Shown here: piece after piece, positions 16,758 through 25,693 of the stretch
Layout: every line of letters begins with the position of its first letter
How positions within the stretch are numbered: the stretch's first letter is position 1
NCBI RefSeq assembly: GCF_024707525.1
Contig: NZ_CP062231.1
Location: 1,612,001 to 1,676,000 of the forward strand
Direction: 5' to 3'
DNA: 64,000 nt
Source: Rhizobium sp. TH2
GTDB taxonomy: Bacteria > Pseudomonadota > Alphaproteobacteria > Rhizobiales > Rhizobiaceae
Notes under the pieces: generated by a model
What the model was told of the DNA's origin: nothing
Seen by the model: the letters and a program-made list of their open reading frames with translations, nothing else
Database searches by the model: none
Program-made: the position numbers and the translations under genes

Positions 16758-17732
16758 ATGAGAACGCGCATCACTGAGCTTTTGGGAACCCGTTACCCCA
16801 TCATACAGGGCGGCATGCAATGGGTTGGCCGCGCGGAGTTGGCTTCGGCGGTTTCCAATGCGGGAGGGTTTGGTATCCTTACCGCACTCACCCAGCCAAC
16901 TCCTGCTGCCCTGGCAGAAGAGATCAAGCGCTGTCGGGACCTGACGGACCATCCGTTCGGAGTGAACCTGACAATTCTTCCCTCGACCGCACCGCCGCCT
17001 TACGAGGAATACCTCGATGCGGCGCTTGAATCGGGTGTGCGGATCATCGAGACAGCCGGGCGAAGCCCCAAGGAGTTCATTGCCAAGGCGAAGGCAACTG
17101 GCGCCAAGATCGTCCACAAATGCACGGCGGTCCGTCATGCGCTTTCGGCGGAGCGGGCAGGGGTCGATGCGATCTCTATCGACGGGTTCGAAGCCGCGGG
17201 CCATCCCGGAGAGGACGACATTGGCGGCTTGGTGCTCTTCGCCGCGGCAGCGCGTGCCGTCAAGGTTCCGCTGATAGCGTCCGGCGGGATCGGTTCCGGC
17301 CGAGGTATGGCTGCTGCCATGATGCTCGGCGCCGAGGGCATCAATATGGGCACGCGTTTCTGCGCCACGAAGGAAGCGCCGATCCACGACGACATCAAGC
17401 AGGCACTTGTCCGTGCTGGTGAGACTGACACGAACTTGATCTTCCGCACTCTGCGCAACACGGGCCGCGTTTTGAAGAACGCGATCTCCGAGGAAGTGGT
17501 CGCCACCGAGCGCCGTCCCGGTGGCTGCGAGTTTGAAGATATCCGGCATCTCGTCGCGGGAGCTCGCGGCCGCGAGGCGCTGACAGAGGGAAAGGTCGAT
17601 AGCGGACTGGTCTGGGCTAGCCAGGCGATTGGATTGATCGATGACATTCCCAGCTGTGCGGAATTGATCGAGCGCATGGTGCACGACTGCCGCGCGGCGA
17701 TCGACGATGGTCTCAACGCTTTCAAAGACTAA
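16758..17732 (+). CDS. NMO-fold FMN enzyme (nitronate monooxygenase / NADH:quinone reductase type)
   Basis: A 324-residue TIM-barrel flavoprotein. IIQGGMQWVGRAELASAVSN opens the barrel, and IDGFEAAGHPGEDD (142-154) carries the active-site His149; LIASGGIGSGRGMAAAMMLGA and GTRFCATKEAP bind the FMN phosphate. The GHPGEDD form is typical of the PA1024-like subgroup shown to act as NADH:quinone reductase rather than as a nitronate oxygenase, so the usual 2-nitropropane dioxygenase label should be treated with care. Its own promoter region contains operator copy c, placing it in the presumed regulon. Confidence 0.82.
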   Translation: MRTRITELLGTRYPIIQGGMQWVGRAELASAVSNAGGFGILTALTQPTPAALAEEIKRCRDLTDHPFGVNLTILPSTAPPPYEEYLDAALESGVRIIETAGRSPKEFIAKAKATGAKIVHKCTAVRHALSAERAGVDAISIDGFEAAGHPGEDDIGGLVLFAAAARAVKVPLIASGGIGSGRGMAAAMMLGAEGINMGTRFCATKEAPIHDDIKQALVRAGETDTNLIFRTLRNTGRVLKNAISEEVVATERRPGGCEFEDIRHLVAGARGREALTEGKVDSGLVWASQAIGLIDDIPSCAELIERMVHDCRAAIDDGLNAFKD

Positions 17733-17853
17733 ACCCGCATCTCGCGCCTTACATTGCATGGGACGCAGCCGAGATCGTGGCCGTGCGCGCGATCCCTTGA
17801 TGCCGCGGATGGATCGGCGGCCGAATTGCAAAGCTGTGAAAAGGAATCGGCTC

Positions 17854-18200
17854 GTGACGCCCACAAACACAGCACTCGTGGCTGACGGCAGCTATGCATG
17901 GATGCGGCTCGCCATTACCCTCGCAATATCGGTTCTCAGCAGTGCGGGCATGTGGACCGTGGTCCTCATGCCAACTTTTGAGGCGGATTTCCATCTGACG
18001 CGAACCGAAGCGTCCTACTATACGGTCGTGATGTTGAGCTTCCTGATCGGTGGAAATGTTTTCGGGAAGAGCGGTTGACCGCATCGGCATAACGCCGGTG
18101 CTCATTGTTTCGACAGCGCTGTCAGCAGCGGGTTCATGATTGGCGCCTGGGCAAAATCGCGTGGATAGCCATTTTGACCAAATCTAGGCTAAACGACATC
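17854..18200 (+). pseudogene. MFS transporter, frameshifted and truncated
   Basis: From GTG 17854 (AAGGA nine bases before) the frame gives the first helices of a major facilitator: SYAWMRLAITLAISVLSSAG, MPTFEADFHLTRTEASYYT and LSFLIGGNVFG. Near 18066 an extra base breaks the frame; a shifted frame continues with AVDRIGITPVLIVSTALSAAG, then a missing base near 18134 shifts again to FMIGAWAKSRWIAILT. After ~18195 the match stops and about three quarters of a normal ~400-residue transporter is absent. It was probably the uptake or efflux partner of this island and is now dead. Confidence 0.8.
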
Positions 18201-18250
18201 GAGGGTATATTTGTCGAAGTCGTCAAACGAATTCAAGGGGCTGGTATCAG

Positions 18251-18964
18251 ATGCGGGCTACATCAAGAAAATCGAGAATTATGCTGGAGCGTCGAGATGA
18301 CCTGATCCAGGGTACGATTCGGTCGATTGCATCCATCGGATATAACGACTCGACGATCAATACCATCTGCGAGGCGGCAGGGTTTTCACGCGGACTGATT
18401 GGCTATTACTTCAAGAGCAAGGATGAATTGCTGATCGAGGCATATCGGTACCTTGTTGCGCAGGCGGATGCGGAGGCGCGTCAGGCCGTGCGCGAGGCGG
18501 GTCCTGATCCACTCCAGCGGCTGCTTGCTGCAATCGCCCAGAACTTCCGCCGCATGAGATTGAACCAGGAAGACACGCTGGTCACATGGGCATGTCTCGG
18601 TGTGGCGCCGTGGAATGCCGGAATGCTCGACCTCACGCATACGCTTTGGCGAAAGTATCGCTCATGGATCGAGCGGATGATCGCCGAGGCGGCGGCGCAG
18701 CGGAACCTTGAGATCGATGCGCGAAAGGCAGCGATAACCTATGTTCAGCTTGCCGACGGTTTGTGGGTGGGCTGGCTCCTCGACAAGGAGGCTTATTCTC
18801 TTGAAGAAGCTGAGGAAATCGCACGGGATTGGATACTTGAGTTGCTCGGGGAGAAGCAAACCAAGCCGGCACCTGCGCGAAAGCCGGCACCTTCGCGAAA
18901 GAAGGCGACGAGCAAAGTGACGGGTCGGAAGTCAACCGGCGGCGGCTTGGATGGGCAAGGCTGA
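18251..18964 (+). CDS. TetR-family regulator (second paralogue) with basic tail
   Basis: A 237-residue TetR/BetI-like protein: helix-turn-helix NTICEAAGFSRGLIGYYFKSK (~41-61) and a ligand domain with VTWACLGVAP and VQLADGLWVGWLLDKEA. The last ~35 residues are a low-complexity Lys/Pro/Ala tail (KPAPARKPAPSRKKATSK) absent from its paralogue at 12482; it could strengthen DNA contact. Its position at the island's end suggests the two regulators act on the shared motif together or on different ligands. ATG 18251 is taken; ATG 18284 is possible. Confidence 0.87.
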   Translation: MRATSRKSRIMLERRDDLIQGTIRSIASIGYNDSTINTICEAAGFSRGLIGYYFKSKDELLIEAYRYLVAQADAEARQAVREAGPDPLQRLLAAIAQNFRRMRLNQEDTLVTWACLGVAPWNAGMLDLTHTLWRKYRSWIERMIAEAAAQRNLEIDARKAAITYVQLADGLWVGWLLDKEAYSLEEAEEIARDWILELLGEKQTKPAPARKPAPSRKKATSKVTGRKSTGGGLDGQG

Positions 18965-19510
18965 CATGGCTTTGCTGGTTGGCGCGGGAACGTAGCGGCA
19001 ATCTGAACACTGCTGAAATTTATAAAGCGGGCATCCGTCCACTTATTTCGGCAGCCAGCGGCAGGCGATTCTCCTACGCATCGATCTCATCGCATTAATC
19101 CGATCCGGGTGCCGTGTTGATATACGGCCGTATGAAGATTGCTTGTGCCGAAATTCACGCCGATCGGCGTCCCTGAGCAATAGGAACGGCTAGTCCCGGA
19201 CTCTAGGCCGATAAATCTCAAATAGTGATTTCCTTAATATTTGTTAAGACTTAACGACCGCAAGCGATGGGCACCGGAAGTTCATGGCCGGCCCTCGTGC
19301 TGTTTTGTTGCAAATCAGCCACATCCTGATCTCATCAGCCATGGACCACGGCGATCATGGTCATTTCGAGGTTGCGCCGCGGCGAAACTTATTTAGGTTC
19401 GGGCCTTGGGAACAAGGGGTAACCAGTTTCCGAATTCTGGGACTGGGCAGGGGATGCCACGCAGGCGGCTAAAACCCGGTCCGATTTAAACTTTTGACTG
19501 GAGGTCAGAA
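18965..19510 (+). promoter_or_regulatory. Long upstream region/leader of the porin gene
   Basis: No gene is supported in these 546 bases; a 62-codon frame at 19284 lacks family features. An AT-rich patch with GTTAAGACTTAAC (palindrome, 19243-19255) lies about 260 bases before the porin and is a good candidate for a regulated promoter. The porin has a good ribosome site (GACTGGAGG at 19496). A long untranslated leader would suit post-transcriptional control, which is common for outer-membrane proteins. Confidence 0.45.
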
Positions 19511-20605
19511 ATGAACATTAAGAGCCTTCTTCTCGGCTCCGCCGCTGCCCTGGCAGTGGTCTCCGGCGCACAGGCTGCCGACGCTGTCGTCGCTGCCGAG
19601 CCGGAACCCATGGAATATGTACGCGTCTGCGACGCTTACGGCACGGGCTTCTTCTACATCCCGGGCACCGAAACCTGCCTCAAGATCGGCGGCCAGCTGC
19701 GTTACGAAAAGCGCTTCGGCACCAACGGTGTTGAAAAGTATGACCGCGCTGGTCTTCTCACCGGCAGATCGACGGATGATGCCTACGACAACCACACCCG
19801 CGCTCGTCTGCGTATCGACGCTCGCAATGACTCCGAGTGGGGCACTGTCTACAGCTGGATCCAGATCCAGGCTGACTCGGTGAACAACGGCGAGAACATC
19901 TACGGCGAAGGCAATAACAGCTACCTCCGTGCCTACTACTACTTCGGCATCGGTGGCCTCGAATTCGGCAACTACGACAGCCAGTGGGCGAAGTTCATGG
20001 GCTACGGCGGCCGTACCGATGACGGCGGCGTCTACACCTCTGACTGGAACTATCCTGACTCGCGCCAGTATGTGAGCTACACGGCTGACTTCGGCAACTT
20101 CAAGGCCTTCGTCTCGCTCGACAACGACGCTGACGAATTCTACAAGCCGGAAGATCATGACGGCGACGGCCTCGCCGGCAAGCGTGGCCGCCAGTACCTG
20201 CCCGATATCTCGGCTGGTGTGTCCGGCACCTTCGGCGACTACCAGGCTGCCGCAGCGATCGGTTATGACGAGTCCGACGAATCCTTCGCGGTCAAGAAGG
20301 TTGTTCGTGGCGACATCGGCATGTTCGGCTTCACCGCGATGGGCCTGTATTCGAACAGCGACGAGAACATCTACTTCGCTTATGACGGCTTCAGCGCCTT
20401 GATCGGCCTGTCTGCCAAGGTCACCGACACCGTGACCGTCGCGAAGGACATCCAGTGGTTCGACAACGGCGACTGGCGCCTGGTTGGCGATGTCAACTGG
20501 GAAGTCGCTACGGGCTTCTCGGTCCTGGTTGAAGGCATCTACTTCAACCCTGACAAGGGCGACGACTCCAAGGCTGGCATGCTGCGCTTCCAGCGCAATT
20601 TCTAA
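19511..20605 (+). CDS. Outer-membrane porin (Rhizobiales Porin_2 type)
   Basis: A 364-residue beta-barrel porin. A signal peptide ends at AQAADAV (~1-22); the mature N-terminus has the typical YVRVCDAYGTGFFYIPGTETCLKIGG with two cysteines, followed by alternating strand patterns, an acidic constriction loop region and a C-terminal aromatic (RFQRNF), the signal for barrel insertion. Trimeric porins of this type are major outer-membrane channels of rhizobia and Brucella. Codon use is strongly biased, fitting high expression. A strong terminator follows. Confidence 0.93.
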   Translation: MNIKSLLLGSAAALAVVSGAQAADAVVAAEPEPMEYVRVCDAYGTGFFYIPGTETCLKIGGQLRYEKRFGTNGVEKYDRAGLLTGRSTDDAYDNHTRARLRIDARNDSEWGTVYSWIQIQADSVNNGENIYGEGNNSYLRAYYYFGIGGLEFGNYDSQWAKFMGYGGRTDDGGVYTSDWNYPDSRQYVSYTADFGNFKAFVSLDNDADEFYKPEDHDGDGLAGKRGRQYLPDISAGVSGTFGDYQAAAAIGYDESDESFAVKKVVRGDIGMFGFTAMGLYSNSDENIYFAYDGFSALIGLSAKVTDTVTVAKDIQWFDNGDWRLVGDVNWEVATGFSVLVEGIYFNPDKGDDSKAGMLRFQRNF

Positions 20606-20627
20606 TCTGAGTTCACTCTCGGATGCG

Positions 20628-20655
20628 AAAGGCCCGGGTCTCCCGGGCCTTTTTG
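20628..20655 (+). terminator. Rho-independent terminator of the porin gene
   Basis: Stem AAAGGCCCGGG / CCCGGGCCTTT with a TCT loop, followed by a T-run and placed 23 bases after the porin stop. It is a textbook intrinsic terminator. Confidence 0.92.
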
Positions 20656-20673
20656 CGTTGGAATGTCAGCTTT

Positions 20674-20944
20674 AGAGCCCTTCAGGGTTAAATGGAAACA
20701 TTCTGTTGGCTCAAGCGGAATCGCATGTTTGACCGGCCCGCGCGCGTCGTAGCCAAAGCATACGGCCAAGCTGGCCGGTCAAAGAGGCGGCCCGCTTCAG
20801 CCAACCCGAAGGGCCGGGCATCTTTCCGCCATGACCCTGTGGCGATGACCTCGGCCGTACCTACGGGTACGACCTCGATCATCGCCTTGGTCCTGACGAA
20901 AACCTGCTCCGGCAGAATGCTTCCATTTAACCCTGAAGGGCTCT
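20674..20944. repeat. Interspersed structured element, copy 1 (271 bp)
   Basis: Bounded by inverted ends AGAGCCCTTCAGGGTTAAAT and their complement, matching over 31 of 32 bp. Two further copies are at 32200 and 55496. The interior holds the same nested hairpins, including GGCGATGA/TCATCGCC (20841/20879) and CGTACC-TACG-GGTACG. The ends are flanked by T and A, as if inserted at TA. A repeated 60-70 codon frame inside it is a by-product, not a gene. It overlaps the TAG stop of the minus-strand hydrolase by two bases. Confidence 0.9.
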
Positions 20945-21812
20945 AATGGGACGCGATAAAATTGGAGACCGGTCCAAGCACATCAGGAATGTGCAGGATC
21001 GGCGCATGCCCTTGACCTCTGGCCATGATCAATTCGATTTGCGGCCCGTGTCGTGCGACCATCTCACCGGCCACATCCGCCGAAAACAGCTTCGAGTTTT
21101 CGCCCCGCACGATCATCACGGGAATTGAAGCGAGTGCTTCATATTGCGGCCAGAGATCGGGCAGGTGCTGATCCATGTCCATGGTCTTCAACGGTTCGAC
21201 CAGCGCCGGATCATAATCCGAAACAATGCGCCCGCCCGTCTCCCGGAAGATCGCATCCGCCATGTCGTTCCAGTCATTGTCGCCAAGCGCGGGAAAGTCC
21301 ACGCCGTGCGTTGCCTTGAGCGCGCGGGCTGCCTCGGTAAAGTCCTTTGGCTCCAGCCGCGCCGACAGATATTCGCGGATCACCCGCAACCCGGCGACCT
21401 CGATGACCGGCCCGACGTCGTTGAGAATGCATGCCGCGATCATATCGGGCACGAAAGCAGGCAGAATATGCAGGATCAAGCCGCCACGCGACGTGCCGAT
21501 GAAGATCGCACGGCTGATGCCGAGCGTCCGCAATGCGGCGACCACGTCCTGGGCCTCGCGGCCGATATTGTAGTTGGCGGGGTTCGGATCCCGGGCGGAA
21601 AGGCCGCGGCCGCGATAGTCGAGGGTGATCACGCGCCGCCCCTGGTCTGCAAGCCATGTCGCCAGCTGGTGAAAATCCCGGCTGTTGCGGGAGAGCCCCG
21701 CCAGGCAGACGATCGGCCGTCGCCCGGAATTCCCGCTTCCATAGTCACGGCCGTAAAGTGCCAGCCCATCGTCGCTGGTGAAGTGAAGGGGCGTAAAGCC
21801 ATCTTGCTGCAT
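20943..21812 (-). CDS. Alpha/beta-hydrolase
   Basis: A serine-hydrolase fold of ~289 residues. PIVCLAGLSRNSRDFHQLA holds the oxyanion region, LDYRGRGLSARD is typical, the nucleophile elbow is FIGTSRGG, and the catalytic His lies in GQGHAPIL. The acid position is odd: relatives often have Asp after RGxxS, here RGENSKLFSAD has Lys there, so the acid may be a nearby Asp or Glu, or activity may be reduced. The frame continues upstream to a TTG at 21869, but ATG 21812 just before the domain is the likelier start. Substrate unknown. Confidence 0.8.
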   Translation of the reverse strand: MQQDGFTPLHFTSDDGLALYGRDYGSGNSGRRPIVCLAGLSRNSRDFHQLATWLADQGRRVITLDYRGRGLSARDPNPANYNIGREAQDVVAALRTLGISRAIFIGTSRGGLILHILPAFVPDMIAACILNDVGPVIEVAGLRVIREYLSARLEPKDFTEAARALKATHGVDFPALGDNDWNDMADAIFRETGGRIVSDYDPALVEPLKTMDMDQHLPDLWPQYEALASIPVMIVRGENSKLFSADVAGEMVARHGPQIELIMARGQGHAPILHIPDVLGPVSNFIASH

Positions 21813-21894
21813 GTTCTGTCCGTTCGCTGGTCGGATGCGCAGCAAAGGCAAGAACGGCTTCCCGGTCAAGTGCCGGTATGAGAATTGCGGGACC

Positions 21895-24072
21895 CTATCG
21901 GCCAGCCGTCATGTCGGCGGCAATATCAGGTGTCTCGCTCAGCAGCAGCTTGTAGACCTGGTAATTCTCCATCACCCGCTGCACATAGTCGCGCGTTTCG
22001 GTGAAGGGAATGCTCTCCACCCAATCGACCGCGACGTCGATATCCTTGCCGCGCGGGTCGCCGTAACGCCTGATCCACTGCGTTACCCGGCTCGGCCCCG
22101 CATTATAGGCGGCGAAGGTCATGATCAGCGAGCCATCGAATTTGCTGATCTGCTCGCCGAGATAGTGCGAGCCAAGCGTCGCGTTGAAGGCCGGATCCTC
22201 GGTCAGCTTCTCGTCCGCATAGGCCATCTGGTATTGCTTCGCGACACGTTTTGCGGTCGAGGGCAGCAATTGCAGCAGCCCGCGTGCGTTGGCGGGCGAG
22301 ACAGCCTGCGGATTGAAGGCGCTCTCCTGCCGGGCGATCGCATAGGCGAGCGCCTTGCCGGCACCGGAGATATCAGCCGTCTCTGGGATCGCACCGAGCG
22401 GGAAGGCGGCGAGCCCCGGATCATGGCCCTGCTTGAGTGCTGTCTTGCCAATCGCCAGCGCCAGTGTCGAACCGTGCGTTTCAAGTGCCTTGCTGGCAAG
22501 CTGCTGGATGTCGACCGGATTTTCGAGCGTCGCGGCGAGTGCGAGATACAGCCGTCGTGCCCGGGCGGCTTCCCCCGACTGCTCGATCAGCGAGAGGCCG
22601 ATAATCTCTGGCCGCGACGCGAAGGCCAGCCGGTCGGCATCCGTTACAGCATAGCGGTGGCCGGGCTTGATCGCGACCTTCATCCGGGCCGCCGAGAGCT
22701 GGCCATAGAAGGTCGCGGGATATTCTGTCGCCCGCTCGAAATAGTCCTTGGATTTCTCGCGGTTCGATTTTTCGAATGTTCGACCCAGCCAGTAGAACCC
22801 GCGCGCCTGGTCGTGAGCCTTGGGGCTGGCAGCAAGAAGTTTGTTGAAATGCGCCTCGGCCTTCGCTCGGTCCTTCAGGCCTCGAAATGCATACCAGCCG
22901 GCGTGAAACTCGGCTTCCGCCAGATCGTCGGGCTCAATAGCCACGTGGGCCGAGGCGAGGCGGTAGGCCGCCTTCACATTGCCCGCGTCGATCAGCCCAC
23001 GGGTCACGATCCGCGCCTCGACCCACCAGGCACCGGGATCAGCGAGCAAAGTCGCGTCCTTCGGCGTTTTTTCCAGCAGTTTGGCGGCGGTGTCATATTC
23101 CTGGAGCTGCCTGTGCCGCTTGATCTTGATGTAGAGATAGCTCGGATCGTCGTGCCATTTGGCGTCGACGGCGTCGATCTTCTTGTCAGCATCCTTGGTC
23201 TTGCGGCCTACCGCTGAGAAAGCGTCGAACAGCGATTGCGCCTCGCCGAATTCCGAGAAGCGCTCGGCCTGCTGATAGCGCTCCTTGTAGAGCAGGAAAT
23301 CCATGCGGCGCTTGTGATCCGCAGCCGTAAGAAGCTCGCCGAACTCCTTGATAAACCTGTCTTCCTCCGCCTCGTCCAGCTTCTCGCCCGACCACAATGC
23401 GCGGATGACGGAGGCCGCTCTCGTCTTGTCGCCGGTGGCGAGCGCAGCGCGAGCCAGGATCATGGTGCCATCGGATGTCGAAGGGCTTTTTTTGTCGAAG
23501 GCAGTGACAATCAGGTTGGGGGAGGGATTTTCCTGAAACAGCGCTTCCTCGAAGTTCGCCTGCATCTCCTTTTGGCCGGGCCAATCCTTGAGGAGCGCTT
23601 GGGTCTCGGCGATCATCTTGGATGGGACGGCGCGCTGGCCGGATATCGCGATCGCCCAGCTCAGCGTCTTCCATTCCGCGGAGTCCCGCTCGAGCTGGTC
23701 GCGATAGGCGATTGCTTCGAGACTGTGGCGCTTGGCGAGTTCGGTCATTCCCTCAAGGAATTTGGTGCTGGGAACCGGCTTCGGCAGGTCCGCGACAACG
23801 GGCGCGGTGTCGGAAACGCTGACGTCGGTTTCGATCGATGCGGTTTCGACGGACGCTACGCGATCGACCTTGTCGCTCGTCTTAATGGCCAAGTCAGAAG
23901 TCTCGGCAAGCTTCACAACCGTCTCAGGCGCCTTCTCGACGTTCAGCTTGACGGTGACTGTCTTGAGAGGGGCTGCGTCTTCCGGTGGCGCGCTTCCAAG
24001 CCCGAGAATTGCGAACGCGCTGAAGCATCCGGCGAGCACGACCAGAAAAGCAATGATACCTTGTTTCATCAC
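21895..24072 (-). CDS. Soluble lytic murein transglycosylase
   Basis: A 725-residue exported protein: hydrophobic signal/anchor (~5-27), a long alpha-helical superhelical region with tetratricopeptide-like repeats, then the SLT catalytic domain near the C-terminus. The catalytic Glu lies in ARQESAFNPQAVSPANARG; LLQLLPSTAKRVA and FAAYNAGPSRVTQWIRRYG are the other family blocks. It cleaves peptidoglycan glycan strands in the periplasm, making 1,6-anhydro ends for wall remodelling. Divergent from dapA, as in other Rhizobiales. Confidence 0.92.
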   Translation of the reverse strand: MMKQGIIAFLVVLAGCFSAFAILGLGSAPPEDAAPLKTVTVKLNVEKAPETVVKLAETSDLAIKTSDKVDRVASVETASIETDVSVSDTAPVVADLPKPVPSTKFLEGMTELAKRHSLEAIAYRDQLERDSAEWKTLSWAIAISGQRAVPSKMIAETQALLKDWPGQKEMQANFEEALFQENPSPNLIVTAFDKKSPSTSDGTMILARAALATGDKTRAASVIRALWSGEKLDEAEEDRFIKEFGELLTAADHKRRMDFLLYKERYQQAERFSEFGEAQSLFDAFSAVGRKTKDADKKIDAVDAKWHDDPSYLYIKIKRHRQLQEYDTAAKLLEKTPKDATLLADPGAWWVEARIVTRGLIDAGNVKAAYRLASAHVAIEPDDLAEAEFHAGWYAFRGLKDRAKAEAHFNKLLAASPKAHDQARGFYWLGRTFEKSNREKSKDYFERATEYPATFYGQLSAARMKVAIKPGHRYAVTDADRLAFASRPEIIGLSLIEQSGEAARARRLYLALAATLENPVDIQQLASKALETHGSTLALAIGKTALKQGHDPGLAAFPLGAIPETADISGAGKALAYAIARQESAFNPQAVSPANARGLLQLLPSTAKRVAKQYQMAYADEKLTEDPAFNATLGSHYLGEQISKFDGSLIMTFAAYNAGPSRVTQWIRRYGDPRGKDIDVAVDWVESIPFTETRDYVQRVMENYQVYKLLLSETPDIAADMTAGR

Positions 24073-24281
24073 GCCCGCTCCGGTTACCGGAATACCCGAT
24101 GACTTTGTCCCGCTATGCTTAAAGACCGGTAAAAATTGCCGTTTTTGTCTTTTCTCGGACCTTGAAGACGGCTAAGAAACGCGCTTGCCGCTGATGCCGG
24201 TCCTCTATAATGTCGCGTTTCCGTAAATCAGGATTGCGGCTAAAGCATGGGCGGTACACGCCGTTCGATCAGGAGTAATTT

Positions 24282-25166
24282 ATGTTCAAGGGTTCCATTC
24301 CCGCTCTGTTGACCCCTTTCAACGATGACGGCAGCGTCGATCACGAGGCTTTTGCCGCCCATGTGGAGTGGCAGATATCGGAGGGAAGTTCCGGCCTTGT
24401 GCCTGTGGGCACGACGGGCGAATCCCCGACGCTATCCCATGACGAACATAAACGCGTTGTCGAAACCTGCATCGCGGCGGCGAAAAAGCGCGTGCCGGTG
24501 ATCGCCGGTGCCGGCTCGAACAATACTGTCGAGGCGATCGAACTGGCGCGCCATGCGGAAAAGGCCGGCGCCGACGCCATCCTCGTGGTCACGCCTTATT
24601 ATAACAGGCCGACACAGAAGGGCCTGATCGCGCATTTCTCGGCGATTGCCGAGGCTGTCAGCCTGCCGATCATCATTTACAATATCCCGCCGCGTTCGGT
24701 CATCGACATGTCGCCGGAGACCATGGGCAAGCTGGCGCATGCCTATAAGAACATCATCGGCGTCAAGGACGCCACGGGCAAGATCGAGCGCGTCTCCGAG
24801 CAGCGCATCACCTGCGGCAAGGATTTCGTGCAGTTGTCGGGCGAGGATGCCAGTGCGCTGGGCTTCAACGCGCATGGCGGCACAGGCTGTATTTCGGTGA
24901 CGGCAAATGTCGCGCCGCGCCTCTGTGCCGAGTTCCAGGCGGCCACGCTCGCCGGCAATTATGCCAAGGCGCTTGAATATCAGGACCGTCTTATGCCGCT
25001 GCACAAGGCGATCTTCCTTGAACCTGGCGTGATCGGTTCTAAATATGCACTCAACCGCCTCGGCCGGATGAGCCGCACGGTGCGCTCGCCCCTGACCAGG
25101 GATCTCGAGGCGCCGGTCGAAGCCGCGATCGATGCGGCGCTCAAACATGCAGGACTGCTAAACTGA
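24282..25166 (+). CDS. dapA: 4-hydroxy-tetrahydrodipicolinate synthase
   Basis: A 294-residue DapA. It condenses pyruvate with aspartate semialdehyde, the first committed step to diaminopimelate and lysine. [10 protein letters not shown], the Tyr in [11 protein letters not shown] and the Schiff-base Lys in [13 protein letters not shown] are all present, with normal length. GGAGTAA precedes the ATG. The stop overlaps the presumed smpB start (aaCTGA), so translation of the two is probably coupled. Confidence 0.96.
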   Translation: MFKGSIPALLTPFNDDGSVDHEAFAAHVEWQISEGSSGLVPVGTTGESPTLSHDEHKRVVETCIAAAKKRVPVIAGAGSNNTVEAIELARHAEKAGADAILVVTPYYNRPTQKGLIAHFSAIAEAVSLPIIIYNIPPRSVIDMSPETMGKLAHAYKNIIGVKDATGKIERVSEQRITCGKDFVQLSGEDASALGFNAHGGTGCISVTANVAPRLCAEFQAATLAGNYAKALEYQDRLMPLHKAIFLEPGVIGSKYALNRLGRMSRTVRSPLTRDLEAPVEAAIDAALKHAGLLN

Positions 25167-25648
25167 AAACGACCCACAAAGGCCGATCGACCACGATCAG
25201 CAAGATTGTAGCGGAGAACCGCAAGGCCCGCTACAACTATGAAATCATTGATACTTATGAAGCGGGCCTGATGCTGACGGGCACCGAGGTCAAATCGCTG
25301 CGCGAAGGCAAGGCCAATATCGCCGAGTCCTACGCCAGCGACGAGCACGGCGAGATCTGGCTGATCAACTCCTATGTTCCGGAATATCTGCAGGCCAACC
25401 GTTTCAACCACGCGCCACGCCGTCCACGCAAGCTGCTGCTCTCCGCCAAGGAGATCGGCCGGCTGCGGACCGGCATCAATCGCGAGGGCATGACGCTCAT
25501 CCCGCTGAAGATCTATTTCAACGATCAGGGCCGAGCCAAGCTCGAACTGGCCATCGCCAAGGGCAAGAAGCTGCACGACAAGCGCGACACCGAAAAAGAG
25601 CGCGACTGGAATCGCGAAAAGGGCCGGCTGCTGCGCGATCGCGGCTAA
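25163..25648 (+). CDS. smpB: SsrA-binding protein SmpB (non-canonical start)
   Basis: The tmRNA partner in ribosome rescue. [44 protein letters not shown] and the C-terminal [20 protein letters not shown] are diagnostic. The conserved N-terminal strand begins around 25202, well upstream of the only in-frame ATG (25271), which would cut the oligonucleotide-binding fold. No ATG, GTG or TTG exists in frame upstream of that ATG back to the dapA stop; a CTG at 25163 overlapping dapA's TGA is the best candidate, giving 161 residues. Identity is certain; the start is not. Confidence 0.88.
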   Translation: MKTTHKGRSTTISKIVAENRKARYNYEIIDTYEAGLMLTGTEVKSLREGKANIAESYASDEHGEIWLINSYVPEYLQANRFNHAPRRPRKLLLSAKEIGRLRTGINREGMTLIPLKIYFNDQGRAKLELAIAKGKKLHDKRDTEKERDWNREKGRLLRDRG

Positions 25649-25693
25649 CGCAAATATTCCCCTGAACACGCATTGCGCTCGGCGTCGATCCTC

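Noticed and set aside
19284..19472. A 62-codon frame in the porin upstream region
   Set aside because: No family resemblance and poor start context; more likely untranslated leader.
21811..23217. A 468-codon plus-strand frame opposite the lytic transglycosylase
   Set aside because: Arg/Gly-rich shadow frame without motifs; the transglycosylase is well supported.
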